Assembly (NCBI RefSeq): GCF_022899935.1 | Contig: NZ_JALJCJ010000003.1 | Coordinates: forward strand, 234,947 to 298,946 | Reading direction: 5' to 3' | From: Shinella curvata | GTDB lineage: Bacteria; Pseudomonadota; Alphaproteobacteria; Rhizobiales; Rhizobiaceae | Length of the DNA stretch: 64,000 nt | Shown: positions 34,762 to 43,260 of the stretch, piece after piece | How the letters are laid out: every line of letters starts with the position of its first letter | Position numbering within the stretch: position 1 is the first letter of the stretch | The notes under the pieces: generated by a model | What the model saw: the letters and a program-made list of their open reading frames with translations, nothing else | What the model was told of the DNA's origin: nothing | Database searches by the model: none | Program-made: the position numbers and the translations under genes

Positions 34762-36969
34762 ATGAGCTACAAGAACTTCACCATCGAGACCGACGCCGAC
34801 GGCATTGCGCTCGTCACCTGGGACATGCCCGACAAGTCGATGAACGTCTTCACCGTCGAGGTGATGGATGAACTCGACAAGATCATCGACCAGGTCGTGG
34901 CAGACAGCGCCATCAAGGGCGCCGTCATCACCTCGGGTAAGTCCTCCTTCTCGGGCGGCGCCGATCTCTCGATGATCAAGGCGAGCTTCGACCTCCTGAA
35001 GGATGCGCAGGCGACCGATCCCGCCACCGCCGTGCAAAAGCTGTTCGACGCCACCGGCCGCATGACCTGGCTGTTCCGCAAGCTGGAAACCTCCGGCAAG
35101 CCCTGGGTCTCGGCCATCAACGGCACCTGCATGGGCGGCGCCTTCGAAATGTCGCTCGCCTGCCACGGCCGCGTCGCCTCGAATGCCAAATCGGTCAAGA
35201 TTGCGCTGCCCGAGGTCAAGGTCGGCATCTTCCCCGGCGCCGGCGGCACCCAGCGCGTGCCGCGCCTCGCCAATGCGCAGGATGCGCTGCAGATGATGAC
35301 CACCGGCTCCTCGCTGACCGGTGCCCGCGCCAAGGCGATGAACCTCGTGCATCAGGTCGTCGAGCCCGATCAGCTCATCCCCGCCGCCAAGCAGATGATC
35401 AAGGACGGCCTGAAGCCCGTCCAGCCTTGGGACGAAAAGGGTTTCAAGGCCCCCGGCGGCGGCATCTGGACGCCGGCTTCCGCCCAGCTCTGGCCGGCCG
35501 CCCCCGCCATCCTGCGCCGCGAAACATCGGGCAACTATCCGGGCGCGCTCGCCATCCTGAAATGCGTCTATGAAGGCCTGCAGGTGCCCTTCGAGACCGG
35601 CCTGAAGATCGAGCAGCGCTACTTTACGCATGTCCTCCAGACGACCGAAGCCTTCTCGATGATCCGGTCGCTGTTCATCTCCATGCAGGAACTCGGCAAG
35701 GGTGCCCGCCGCCCGGCCGGCATTCCCAAGGCCGAATTCAAGAAGGTCGCCGTCGTCGGCGCCGGCTTCATGGGCGCCTCCATCGCCTATGTGACGGCCG
35801 CCGCCGGCATTCCCGTCGTGCTCATCGACCGCGACCAGGAAGCCGCCGACAAGGGCAAGGCGCATTCTGAGGGCCTCGTCACCGGCGCCATCGGCAAGGG
35901 CCGCATGACGAAGGAGGACGGTGAGAAGCTGCTCTCCCTCATCACCCCGACGCCCGACTATGCCGCGCTCGCCGATGCCGATCTCGTCATCGAGGCCGTC
36001 TTCGAGGACCGCAATGTCAAGAAGGAGGTCACCGAGAAGATCGAGGCCGTGCTGCGCGAAGACGCCATCTTCGCCTCCAACACCTCGACGCTGCCGATCA
36101 CGGGTCTCGCCAAGAACTCCAAGCGCCCGAACCAGTTCATCGGCATCCACTTCTTCTCGCCGGTCGACAAGATGATGCTGGTGGAAGTCATCCTCGGCAA
36201 GGAAACGGGCGACACTGCACTCGCCACCGCGTTGGATTACGTCGCCGCCATCAAGAAGACGCCGATCGTCGTCAACGACACGCGCGGCTTCTATGTCAAC
36301 CGCTGCGTCTTCCGCTACATGGCCGAAGCCTATGACATGCTGATCGAAGGCGTGCCGGCGGCAATGATCGAGAATGCCGCCAAAATGGCCGGCATGCCGG
36401 TCGGTCCGCTGTCGCTCAACGACGAGGTCGCCGTCGATCTCTCCTACAAGATCTTCAAGGCCTCCATCGCCGATCTTGGGCCGCAGTCCGTCGATCCGCG
36501 CCACATGGAGCTGGTGACGAAGCTGGTGGAAGGCGAAGGCCGCCTCGGCCGCAAGGCCGGCAAGGGTTTTTACGACTATCCGCCGAAGCCGGCGAAGAAG
36601 AAGCTGTGGCCGGGCCTGAAAGACCTCTACCCGCAGCAGAAGCCCGACGATGTCGATATCACCGTCATCAAGCAGCGCCTGCTCGTCACCATCGCGCTGG
36701 AGGCCGCCCGCACCATGGAAGAGGGCATCGTCACCGATCCGCGCGAGGCCGATGTCGGCTCCATCCTCGGCTTCGGCTTCGCCCCCTATACCGGCGGCAC
36801 GCTGTCCTACATCGACGGCATGGGCGTGAAGACCTTCGTCGCGCTCTGCGAGAAGCTTGCCGCGAAATACGGAAGCCATTTCCAGCCGACGCCGCTGCTC
36901 AAGGACATGGCCGCGAAGGGCGAAACCTTCTACAGCCGTTTCGCGCCCGAGGCCAAGAAGGCGGCCTGA
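34762..36969 (+). CDS. fadB: Bifunctional enoyl-CoA hydratase / 3-hydroxyacyl-CoA dehydrogenase
   Basis: This is a 735-residue fusion that performs the second and third steps of beta-oxidation. Residues 1-310 form the crotonase part with VITSGKSSFSGGADLSMI (oxyanion hole) and INGTCMGGAFEMSLACHGR, and the catalytic glutamate in PEVKVGIFPGAGG. Residues 320-735 form the 3-hydroxyacyl-CoA dehydrogenase with the NAD motif VAVVGAGFMGASIAYV, SNTSTLPITGLA, the catalytic histidine IGIHFFSPVDKMMLVEVI, and NRCVFRYMAEA. The ATG at 34762 follows GGAAGAGGAAT; the longer frame upstream is not coding. A strong terminator closes the cluster. Confidence 0.95.
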   Translation: MSYKNFTIETDADGIALVTWDMPDKSMNVFTVEVMDELDKIIDQVVADSAIKGAVITSGKSSFSGGADLSMIKASFDLLKDAQATDPATAVQKLFDATGRMTWLFRKLETSGKPWVSAINGTCMGGAFEMSLACHGRVASNAKSVKIALPEVKVGIFPGAGGTQRVPRLANAQDALQMMTTGSSLTGARAKAMNLVHQVVEPDQLIPAAKQMIKDGLKPVQPWDEKGFKAPGGGIWTPASAQLWPAAPAILRRETSGNYPGALAILKCVYEGLQVPFETGLKIEQRYFTHVLQTTEAFSMIRSLFISMQELGKGARRPAGIPKAEFKKVAVVGAGFMGASIAYVTAAAGIPVVLIDRDQEAADKGKAHSEGLVTGAIGKGRMTKEDGEKLLSLITPTPDYAALADADLVIEAVFEDRNVKKEVTEKIEAVLREDAIFASNTSTLPITGLAKNSKRPNQFIGIHFFSPVDKMMLVEVILGKETGDTALATALDYVAAIKKTPIVVNDTRGFYVNRCVFRYMAEAYDMLIEGVPAAMIENAAKMAGMPVGPLSLNDEVAVDLSYKIFKASIADLGPQSVDPRHMELVTKLVEGEGRLGRKAGKGFYDYPPKPAKKKLWPGLKDLYPQQKPDDVDITVIKQRLLVTIALEAARTMEEGIVTDPREADVGSILGFGFAPYTGGTLSYIDGMGVKTFVALCEKLAAKYGSHFQPTPLLKDMAAKGETFYSRFAPEAKKAA

Positions 36970-36996
36970 GAGCCCGGACAAAAGAGACAGGGAGAG

Positions 36997-37021
36997 GGGC
37001 GGTCTTCGGACCGCCCTTTTT
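36997..37021 (+). terminator. Rho-independent terminator after fadB
   Basis: An 8-bp perfect stem (GGGCGGTC, loop TTCG, GACCGCCC) is followed directly by five Ts. The UUCG tetraloop makes it unusually stable. It ends the beta-oxidation operon. Confidence 0.93.
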
Positions 37022-37152
37022 CCTTGTCGATCCGCGCGCTCGGGCAGAAAATAGAATTCCCGCAAGCAGCAAATGAAATGCAATAAAATTGGCTGAAGCG
37101 CCTATTTTCAGCAGCCCCCATCAGCCGTATTCAGAAAAAATTTCGCTAACCA

Positions 37153-37180
37153 TTGCGTTTTTCAAAATAAACTTTATATA
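37153..37180 (+). promoter_or_regulatory. Promoter of cspA with long AT-rich leader
   Basis: TTGCGT (37153-37158) and TATATA (37175-37180) are spaced by 16 bases. Transcription near 37187 would leave a leader of about 120 bases before the ATG at 37308, and the leader contains CGGAC-N8-GTCCG (37261-37278). Long structured leaders are typical of cold-shock mRNAs. The whole 36970-37307 gap contains no gene besides this. Confidence 0.65.
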
Positions 37181-37307
37181 GAGCCTATCGAAAATTGCTT
37201 GCGACCTTTGTCTTCGAGCCTTTAAGCTCTGCCAGATTTCCTTTCATGATCGATCAATAACGGACAAAATATCGTCCGGTTACACTAGCGATGAAAAGGA
37301 TATCGTT

Positions 37308-37517
37308 ATGAATACAGGTACCGTAAAGTGGTTCAACAGCACCAAGGGCTTCGGCTTCATTCAGCCTGAGGATGGCTCGACCGACGTGTTCGTGCACATC
37401 TCGGCTGTCGAACGTGCAGGCATGGGCTCGCTGAACGAAGGCCAGAAGATCACGTACGAGATCGTCCGCGACCGCAAGTCCGGCAAGAACTCGGCCGACA
37501 ACCTTCGCGCCGCATAA
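37308..37517 (+). CDS. cspA: Cold-shock protein CspA
   Basis: This is a 69-residue five-stranded beta-barrel that binds single-stranded RNA and DNA and acts as an RNA chaperone at low temperature. RNP1 (KGFGFIQP) and RNP2 (VFVHISAV) are both present, with the aromatic residues intact. [16 protein letters not shown] is the classic N-terminus. A long AT-rich leader precedes it and a terminator at 37581-37605 follows. Confidence 0.97.
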   Translation: MNTGTVKWFNSTKGFGFIQPEDGSTDVFVHISAVERAGMGSLNEGQKITYEIVRDRKSGKNSADNLRAA

Positions 37518-37580
37518 GATTGTCGTTCCTCCTCGCTGACCACGGATGTACTGGCAGCGTCGAGTTCGAATGACGGGAGA

Positions 37581-37605
37581 GGTCGGGATAGCACCCGGCC
37601 TTTTT
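37581..37605 (+). terminator. Terminator after cspA
   Basis: Arms GGTCGGG and CCCGGCC (one G-T pair) with a 6-base loop are followed by five Ts. It separates cspA from the small gene at 37670, which has its own ribosome site. Confidence 0.85.
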
Positions 37606-37669
37606 GTTTCTCGGAGCATTTCCCCTGGAAGTGCCCAAGCCTGGCGGAAACTCCGCAAAGGAGAATGCC

Positions 37670-37960
37670 ATGAGCCGAAAGACCTATGCCACGGGCGACC
37701 ATGTTCTGTTGAGGGCCGGGCTGTCGCGCAAGACGGCGGACGAACGCACTTGCCGGATCGTCGGTGTTCTGCCAAACGATCATGGCGAGGTGCAGTATCG
37801 GGTGCGGCTCGATGGCGAGACCTTCGAGCGGCGCATCGTTGAGAGCGATATCGACGCGGAAGAGACCGCCGCGCCCTCCCCGGCTACGTCGTCGAAAGTT
37901 TCTTTCGCAGGAAAAGCAAGTCCGTGGTTAAAACCACTGAACATTCGCGGCGGGAAGTGA
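37670..37960 (+). CDS. Small hypothetical protein (SH3-like barrel suspected)
   Basis: This is a 96-residue hydrophilic protein starting at an ATG with AAAGGAGAATGCC before it. The N-terminal 65 residues (TYATGDHVLLRAGLSRKTADERTCRIVGVLPNDHGEVQYRVRLDG, then FERRIVESDID) read like a small beta barrel, with the GDxV and QYRVRLDGE strands seen in SH3-like RNA-binding modules. The tail is serine- and alanine-rich. Rhizobial homologues of unknown function are common near cspA or rpsU. Neither a signal peptide nor a membrane helix is visible. The function is unknown. Confidence 0.7.
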   Translation: MSRKTYATGDHVLLRAGLSRKTADERTCRIVGVLPNDHGEVQYRVRLDGETFERRIVESDIDAEETAAPSPATSSKVSFAGKASPWLKPLNIRGGK

Positions 37961-37997
37961 TAGTAGGCTTCACGGATTTTTATTTTCCGCCACCAAT

Positions 37998-38012
37998 GCG
38001 GCCCGGGGCCGC
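37998..38012 (+). promoter_or_regulatory. Leader hairpin before rpsU
   Basis: GCGGCC-cgg-GGCCGC forms a perfect 6-bp stem 17 bases before the TTG start of rpsU, just upstream of the AAAGGA ribosome site. It may limit or expose translation initiation. Together with the weak TTG start it suggests translational control. Confidence 0.5.
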
Positions 38013-38029
38013 GAGAGAAAGGACATCAC

Positions 38030-38266
38030 TTGCAGGTTCTCGTCAGAGATAACAATGTCGAACAGGCGCTGCGCGTCCTGAAGAAGAAATTGCAGCGCGA
38101 AGGCGTTTTCCGCGAAATGAAGGCGCGCAGCGCCTTTGAAAAGCCGTCTGAAAAGCGGGCGCGCGAGAAGGCCGAAGCCATCCGCCGCCAGCGCAAGCTG
38201 GCGCGCAAGCAGATGCAGCGCGAAGGCCTGCTGCCCGCACCCAAGAAGGCTGCGCGCACGCGCTAA
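38030..38266 (+). CDS. rpsU: 30S ribosomal protein S21
   Basis: This is a 78-residue basic ribosomal protein. [33 protein letters not shown] is the S21 signature, followed by the [23 protein letters not shown] basic helix. The start is TTG at 38030-38032, with AAAGGACATCAC before it; no ATG or GTG in frame gives a sensible N-terminus. S21 takes part in translation initiation on the 30S subunit. The gene is followed by the stem at 38276-38295 and then by the small lysine-rich gene at 38332. Confidence 0.95.
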   Translation: MQVLVRDNNVEQALRVLKKKLQREGVFREMKARSAFEKPSEKRAREKAEAIRRQRKLARKQMQREGLLPAPKKAARTR

Positions 38267-38275
38267 GCTCTCGGC

Positions 38276-38295
38276 GGCCGGGCTTTTGCCCGGCC
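38276..38295 (+). terminator. Hairpin after rpsU
   Basis: An 8-bp perfect stem, GGCCGGGC-tttt-GCCCGGCC, begins 10 bases after the rpsU stop. It lacks a following T-run, so readthrough into 38332 may be partial. Confidence 0.6.
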
Positions 38296-38331
38296 TGTCC
38301 CTCTCGGCCATCGCTCCAGGAAGGAGAGATC

Positions 38332-38556
38332 ATGACCGCGACCAAGGATGCATTCTTCAACCCCGTCAAACTTTCGGCCCGCGACAAGGCGGCCGCGACG
38401 GATGAAACGGCGCGCACCATTATCGCATCGGAAGCCACCGCCCGTGAAAAGAAGACGGCGCGCCTGCGCGAACTGCGCCTGCAGCAGCAGCCCGCCGAAT
38501 CTCCGGCCAGCCCTATCGCCAAAACCAAACGCACCACCGCCGCCAAGAAGGCGTGA
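38332..38556 (+). CDS. Small basic hypothetical protein
   Basis: This is a 74-residue protein with a strong ribosome site (GGAAGGAGAGATC). It is highly charged, with the helix AREKKTARLRELRLQQQ and a lysine/threonine/alanine-rich C-terminus (KTKRTTAAKKA). It has the look of small cytoplasmic helical proteins of Rhizobiaceae with no known function. A nucleic-acid association is possible from the charge but not shown. It follows rpsU by 66 bases. Confidence 0.6.
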   Translation: MTATKDAFFNPVKLSARDKAAATDETARTIIASEATAREKKTARLRELRLQQQPAESPASPIAKTKRTTAAKKA

Positions 38557-38727
38557 CCCTCACGGCCTGACCGCGCCCACCCCCGTCCTCGAAACGATAT
38601 CCCGCCATAAATAGCCTTGCCCCGCGCGCCCTGTTTCATCGGAAACAGCGTGCGACGAGCAGACGTGAGACCTTCAGATCACCGGATGAGAGAGGCTCAT
38701 CCCTATCAAGAGATCAGGAGAGACCCC

Positions 38728-38904
38728 ATGCGCAAGTTCATCGTTTCCGCCACCGTTGCCATCGTCGCCGCCGTCTCCTTCGCGGCCCCCTCGCAGGCCG
38801 GTTACTACAGCTACGACTACCAGCCGACCTGCTTCATCAAGAAGATCAAGTCCTACGACTACTACGGCAATATCGTCATCAAGCGCATCAAGGTTTGCCG
38901 CTAA
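38728..38904 (+). CDS. Small secreted protein
   Basis: This is a 58-residue protein starting at the internal ATG with AGGAGAGACCCC before it. The signal peptide MRKFIVSATVAIVAAVSFAAPSQA is clear, with cleavage near residue 24. The mature part is only about 34 residues, tyrosine- and lysine-rich (GYYSYDYQPTCFIKKIKSYDYYG), with two cysteines (CFIKK and KVC) that may pair. Similar mini-proteins occur in rhizobia; their function is unknown. A good terminator follows. Confidence 0.7.
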   Translation: MRKFIVSATVAIVAAVSFAAPSQAGYYSYDYQPTCFIKKIKSYDYYGNIVIKRIKVCR

Positions 38905-38929
38905 GCGACACCCCACTGACCTCCCCGAA

Positions 38930-38960
38930 GGCCCGGATGTTCCCCTGCATCCGGGTCTTT
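38930..38960 (+). terminator. Terminator after the small secreted protein gene
   Basis: Arms GGCCCGGATG and CATCCGGGTC (one G-T pair) with an 8-base loop, then TTTGTG. It ends the 38728 transcript. Confidence 0.75.
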
Positions 38961-39071
38961 GTGCTGTCAGCTCTCGCTACCCGGGGAAGCTTCGCGGCGG
39001 CAAATTGGAACCGCGCCTCCCGCAACGGAATGAATGGATGATATGTCGATAGGGAGGCACGGGATGCCGGC

Positions 39072-40127
39072 TCATGCCGGCCGTACAGCGTCGGTCATCC
39101 GTACCAGCAGTTCCGCCCGCGTACCCGCAGCACGGCTGGCATAATCGAGCTTGGCGCCCAGGCTGGAGGCCATCGCACCGATGATCTTCGTGCCAAGACC
39201 CGTGCCGCGCACGGGGCCCTCGCCGCGCCAGCCGATGCCGTCATCCTCGACGAAGAGCAGCGCGCTATCGGCTTCGAGACGGGTGAAGCCGACACGGACC
39301 TCGCCGCCGGCCTCGCCATAGGCGTATTTGAAGGCGTTGGTGACGAGTTCCGTCACGATGACGCCGAGCGAGACGGCACGATCGGTCGGCACGTGCAACG
39401 GCTCCAGCACCCGGTTGAGGCGCACATTACGGCCCTGGCCCCGCAGGGAGGTGTCGAGTTCGGACAGCAGCGTGCCGAGATAGGCGCCCATATCGACATG
39501 GTGCACGTCTTCGGACGTGTAGAGCCGCCGATGGATGCCGGCAATCGCGGTAATGCGTGCCTGTGTTTCGGACAGTGCTTCCTTCACGGCCGCATCCGAT
39601 GCGCTCGACATCTGCAGGCGGATCAGCGCCGCAGCCAGCGCCAGCGAATTGCCGACACGATGGTTCACTTCAGCGAGCAGCACCTCGGCGCGGTCCTTGG
39701 CCGCGCGGATTTCCTGCTCGGCACGCAGCTTCGCGCGCTTCAATTCGGCATTCTCCAACGCCTGGCCGAGCGCGTTGGCGAGCAGCGGCATGAAGTCCTC
39801 ACCGACGGACTTGATGACATAGTCCGCTGCGCCCGCCTTGAGCGCCTCAATGGCCACCTGCGCATCGTTCGAGCCGGTGACATAGACGACCGGCACGGCA
39901 CCCGGAGCATCGGCAAGCTCCTTGAGGAGGGTAAGGCCCGTGCCGGATTTCAGGAAGTGGTCGAGCACGACCGCGTCGATGCCGCCTTCCGAAAAAAGCT
40001 CCCGGCCGCGCTCCACATCCTCGGCATGCCGCATCTCATAGCCGAGACGACCGAGCGCGCGCTCTGCCAGCCGCGCCAGGATCGGGTCGTCGTCGATATA
40101 GAGGATGCGGACGGGGGCTTCCTTCAT
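39072..40127 (-). CDS. Receiver-domain HisKA_2 histidine kinase
   Basis: This is a 351-residue cytoplasmic protein with an unusual order. An N-terminal receiver (residues 5-120, acceptor near D56, YVTGS, YVIKS) is followed by a short coiled coil, then a HisKA_2 dimerisation box ([20 protein letters not shown], phospho-histidine near H156) and an HATPase ([36 protein letters not shown]). Receiver-first HisKA_2 kinases often sit in the middle of phosphorelays. Its start shares one base with the stop of the single-domain regulator (TAATG). The three genes 42066-39072 form one coupled operon. Confidence 0.9.
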   Translation of the reverse strand: MKEAPVRILYIDDDPILARLAERALGRLGYEMRHAEDVERGRELFSEGGIDAVVLDHFLKSGTGLTLLKELADAPGAVPVVYVTGSNDAQVAIEALKAGAADYVIKSVGEDFMPLLANALGQALENAELKRAKLRAEQEIRAAKDRAEVLLAEVNHRVGNSLALAAALIRLQMSSASDAAVKEALSETQARITAIAGIHRRLYTSEDVHHVDMGAYLGTLLSELDTSLRGQGRNVRLNRVLEPLHVPTDRAVSLGVIVTELVTNAFKYAYGEAGGEVRVGFTRLEADSALLFVEDDGIGWRGEGPVRGTGLGTKIIGAMASSLGAKLDYASRAAGTRAELLVRMTDAVRPA

Positions 40128-40573
40128 TACTGGGTCTCGGGGATCTGGATCACGGAGAAAAACAGGCCGAGCTGGCGGATCGCATGGGCGAAGCTTTCAT
40201 ATTCGACGGGCTTCGTGATGTAGACATTCGCGCCGAGATCGTAGCAGCGCTGGATTTCCCGCTCGTCGTCCGTCGTCGTGAGAATGACCACCGGCAGGCG
40301 TTTGGTGTGAGTGTTGGTCTTGATCTTCTGCAGGATATCGATGCCCGACATGTCCGGCAGGTTGAGGTCGAGCAGGATCAGCAGGAACCTGCCGGCGCTG
40401 GCGAGGCCCGAGCGATCCGCGCCAAGCACGAAATCGAGCGCCTCCGTGCCGTTGGTGAAGGGCACGACCTCGTTGTGCACGCCGGCGCGGCGGATGTTCT
40501 TCTCGATGAGGCGCGCATGGCCCTCATCGTCTTCGATCATCACGATAGTGACTTCCTTGCCCAATCCGTTCAT
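40127..40573 (-). CDS. Single-domain response regulator (Rcp1-like)
   Basis: This is a 148-residue stand-alone receiver. The acidic pocket IEDDEGH (near D15-D16), the acceptor near D69 in [11 protein letters not shown], the TTTDDE switch threonine and [11 protein letters not shown] are all present. [19 protein letters not shown] resembles the cyanobacterial Rcp1 branch, where the receiver shuttles phosphate. It overlaps the CHASE3-type kinase gene by ATGA and is coupled to the receiver-kinase gene downstream. A carrier role between the two kinases is inferred. Confidence 0.92.
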   Translation of the reverse strand: MNGLGKEVTIVMIEDDEGHARLIEKNIRRAGVHNEVVPFTNGTEALDFVLGADRSGLASAGRFLLILLDLNLPDMSGIDILQKIKTNTHTKRLPVVILTTTDDEREIQRCYDLGANVYITKPVEYESFAHAIRQLGLFFSVIQIPETQ

Positions 40574-42066
40574 GCCTGCATACTCCTGACAACTTTGCTG
40601 AGGTCGGACGGCAGACGAAGCACGAAGGTCGTCCCCTGCCCGAGTTCGGATCTGACGACGATATCACCACCAAGATTGCGCATCAGTGAACGCACATGCG
40701 CAAGGCCGATACCTTCGCCGGGCTTGTCCTGCGTGCCCGAGCGTCGGAACAGCTCGAAGACCCGCTCGTGGTCCTCGGGCGCGATGCCGCGGCCATTGTC
40801 GGTGAATTCGATGGTGAAACCGGCCCGGCCGGCGTTGCGCGCCTTGACGGAAACACGCAGCGGCCGATCCGGCGATTGATATTTGATGGCGTTGTCGAAG
40901 AGGTTGCCGAACACCTGTTCGAGCGACAGGCGGTCGGAAATGACGGTGGGCAGCTTGTCATCGATGGCGATTTCACCGTCGGACTCGCCCACCTGATGAT
41001 TGACCGCCGCAGCCCCCGCCTCGACAAGCGCCTTGATATCCACACGCTCGATCTTGAGTTCGCGCCGTCCGTCACGCGAAATCTTCAGGATGGCATTGAT
41101 GAGCCCGTCCATCTTCTTGGTGGAGGAGCGGATGAAACCGATCGCCTCCGGGAGATCCTCGGAGGCGGCGCGGCGTGCCTCGAGGATATCGTCCGCGCTC
41201 GGCGGCTTTTCGTCGGCCAGCACATATCCCTGAATGGAGCCGAGCGAGGCCTGCAACTCGCTGGTAAAGCCCATGATGTTGACGAGAGGCGCGCGCAGGT
41301 CGTGGGTGACGATATAGGCGAAGCGCTGGACTTCCTGGTTGGCGCGGATCAGTTCCTCCGTCCGCTCGTCGACGCGTTTTTCCAGCGTGGCGTTCAATGT
41401 CTCGACCTCGCGGCGCGCGACGACGATGTCACGGGTATATTGCGCGACGATGATCGCAGCGCCACCCAGCACGCCGATGATGGCAATGGCGCCGATGACC
41501 GTCGTCCATTGCAGCGCGCCTGCGGACCACAGCGTATCGATGACGCCCTCCTGCAAGTGCCTGTCCGCATCACTCATGATGTCGCCCAGCTGGGTTCTCA
41601 GTTCGTCCATGATGATGCGGCCGCGGTCCGTCTTGACCTGCGCGACAGCCTCGGACGAATTGCCTTGGGTGACAGCCTCGACCGTCTCGGCCAGTTCGAC
41701 GAGCTTCTCCGAAACGAGACGTCTTATGTCAGGTATGCGCTCGGCATAGCGGGGGAAGCGCGCCGCTTTCTCTTCAAGTGACTTCTGCCGCTCCGCAACG
41801 GCCTTCAATGCATCATCATAGGGCTTTCGGAAATTCGCCTCGCCGGTGATCACGAAGCCGCGCTGGCCGGTTTCGGCGTCCTTCAGCGTCGAAAGCAGGT
41901 CTGCGGCGGAGCTGCGAACCTCGCGCACCTCGATCAATTCCGCAAAGTAGACCTGCACCTTGCTGACAAGCCAAAGCGACGTGCCGACGATGCCGAGCAA
42001 CGAGATCATGCCCGCCATGAGCAGGATGATGGTCGACCGCACGAATGCGGCGTTCGATATCGGCAT
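40570..42066 (-). CDS. CHASE3-domain sensor histidine kinase
   Basis: This is a 498-residue membrane kinase. TM1 is at about residues 10-36, TM2 at about 187-209. The periplasmic part between them begins with VREVRSSAADLLSTLKDAETGQRGFVITGE, the CHASE3 signature. A coiled-coil linker follows. The HisKA box is FAYIVTHDLRAPLVNIMGF with the phospho-histidine near H255, and the HATPase has NLFDNAIKYQ, DNGRGI and GEGIGLAHVRSLMRNLGGD. The signal sensed by CHASE3 is not known here. It is the first gene of the three-gene signalling operon and overlaps the next by four bases. Confidence 0.92.
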   Translation of the reverse strand: MPISNAAFVRSTIILLMAGMISLLGIVGTSLWLVSKVQVYFAELIEVREVRSSAADLLSTLKDAETGQRGFVITGEANFRKPYDDALKAVAERQKSLEEKAARFPRYAERIPDIRRLVSEKLVELAETVEAVTQGNSSEAVAQVKTDRGRIIMDELRTQLGDIMSDADRHLQEGVIDTLWSAGALQWTTVIGAIAIIGVLGGAAIIVAQYTRDIVVARREVETLNATLEKRVDERTEELIRANQEVQRFAYIVTHDLRAPLVNIMGFTSELQASLGSIQGYVLADEKPPSADDILEARRAASEDLPEAIGFIRSSTKKMDGLINAILKISRDGRRELKIERVDIKALVEAGAAAVNHQVGESDGEIAIDDKLPTVISDRLSLEQVFGNLFDNAIKYQSPDRPLRVSVKARNAGRAGFTIEFTDNGRGIAPEDHERVFELFRRSGTQDKPGEGIGLAHVRSLMRNLGGDIVVRSELGQGTTFVLRLPSDLSKVVRSMQA

Positions 42067-42181
42067 TCCACCCCCCGGTTAAGGCTGCCAGCTGGACGGC
42101 GACAATATCTTCATCCCGTCTGCGCGCAACCGATGAAAGGGAAAAATCAGGGATTCTTTTGGTTATTTCGCAGCTTAACGC

Positions 42182-43063
42182 TCATGCACCGGCCGGGGAG
42201 CGTCCTCGCAACCTCTCGGTGGCGACGATGATCAGGCCGGCGGAAAAGATCAGCGCCGCCCCGACGAAGACGTTTGCGCCAGGCACATCGCTCCAGATGA
42301 GATAACCGAGCGCGAAAGCCCAGACGAGCGAGGTATACTCGAAGGGCGCCAGCACCGAGACAGGAGCCCGGCGCATGCCCTCGAATAAGGCGAACTGGCC
42401 GATGCCGGCAAGCACGCCCGTACCGGCCATCAGCAGGACATCGACGGCGGAGATCGGCTGCCAGACGAAGGGCACGACCAGAGCGGTGTAGAAGACGAAC
42501 AGGCCGCTCGATATGGTCATCTGCACCCGTGTCCGCTCCTGCAGGGCCGTCTTGCGCAGAAGCACCGTCGCAATCGCCCAGAAGATGGCAGCCTGCAAGG
42601 CGAGATAGACCGGCAGCGACAGTTCGATCCCCCCGGCCGCGACCCCGCAGGCGACAACCACGCCGACGAAACCGGTCGCGACGGCGAGCCAGCGGTAGCC
42701 CGGCACTTTCTCGCCGAGGATCGGCACGGAAAGGATCGTCATGACGATCGGAGAGGCATAATAGAGCGTCGTCAGCTCGGCGAGCCCGAGATCGCGCGCC
42801 GCCGTATAATAGGAAAGCCAGGCGGCCAGCAGCAGAAGATTGCGCAGGAACAGCGGCTTGAGCACGGGCGAGTGGCGCGCGGCCCTGAGGATCGGGCGTC
42901 CGCCAAAGGCGAAACAGAGCGAAAAGATCGTGACGCTGCGCACGAAAAGGATCTGCCAGACCGGCAGGGCCACCACAAGCCATTTGACGGAGGCGTCCTG
43001 CACGGAAAACAGGAAATAGGCGAACGACGTCAACAGAATGCCGGAAGAGACGGTCTTGTGCAC
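42182..43063 (-). CDS. EamA-family (DMT) transporter
   Basis: This is a ten-helix drug/metabolite transporter of about 293 residues. Two EamA repeats are seen: the first starts FAYFLFSVQDASVKWLVV, the second AIFWAIATVLLRKTALQ. FEYTSLVWAFALGYLIWSDVPGANVFVGAALIFSAGLIIV is the typical end of the second repeat. The frame is open upstream to 43231, but the hydrophobic core begins near a GTG at 43063 that follows AGGTTCC, so I use that start. It is divergent from another EamA gene at 43261. The substrate is unknown. Confidence 0.85.
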   Translation of the reverse strand: MHKTVSSGILLTSFAYFLFSVQDASVKWLVVALPVWQILFVRSVTIFSLCFAFGGRPILRAARHSPVLKPLFLRNLLLLAAWLSYYTAARDLGLAELTTLYYASPIVMTILSVPILGEKVPGYRWLAVATGFVGVVVACGVAAGGIELSLPVYLALQAAIFWAIATVLLRKTALQERTRVQMTISSGLFVFYTALVVPFVWQPISAVDVLLMAGTGVLAGIGQFALFEGMRRAPVSVLAPFEYTSLVWAFALGYLIWSDVPGANVFVGAALIFSAGLIIVATERLRGRSPAGA

Positions 43064-43260
43064 GGAAGGAACCTCGACGGCGCGGCAAGGGCACGCCTCT
43101 CCTTGATAGCGCGGCGCTCGACGGCGCGAAAGTGGCAGAAAATCACGGGGGAGGAAATTTTTCCCACCCTCTGCCTCAGACACCGCAATCGGCCACGAAA
43201 AGTCCGGCGGCGCACAAGTTTGCGCGTGCAAGCGCAGCGGGACGGGTATATGCGCGGGCC

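Noticed and set aside
34741..37083. Minus-strand frame of 780 codons over fadB
   Set aside because: Shadow of the fused hydratase/dehydrogenase, with no ribosome site or motif.
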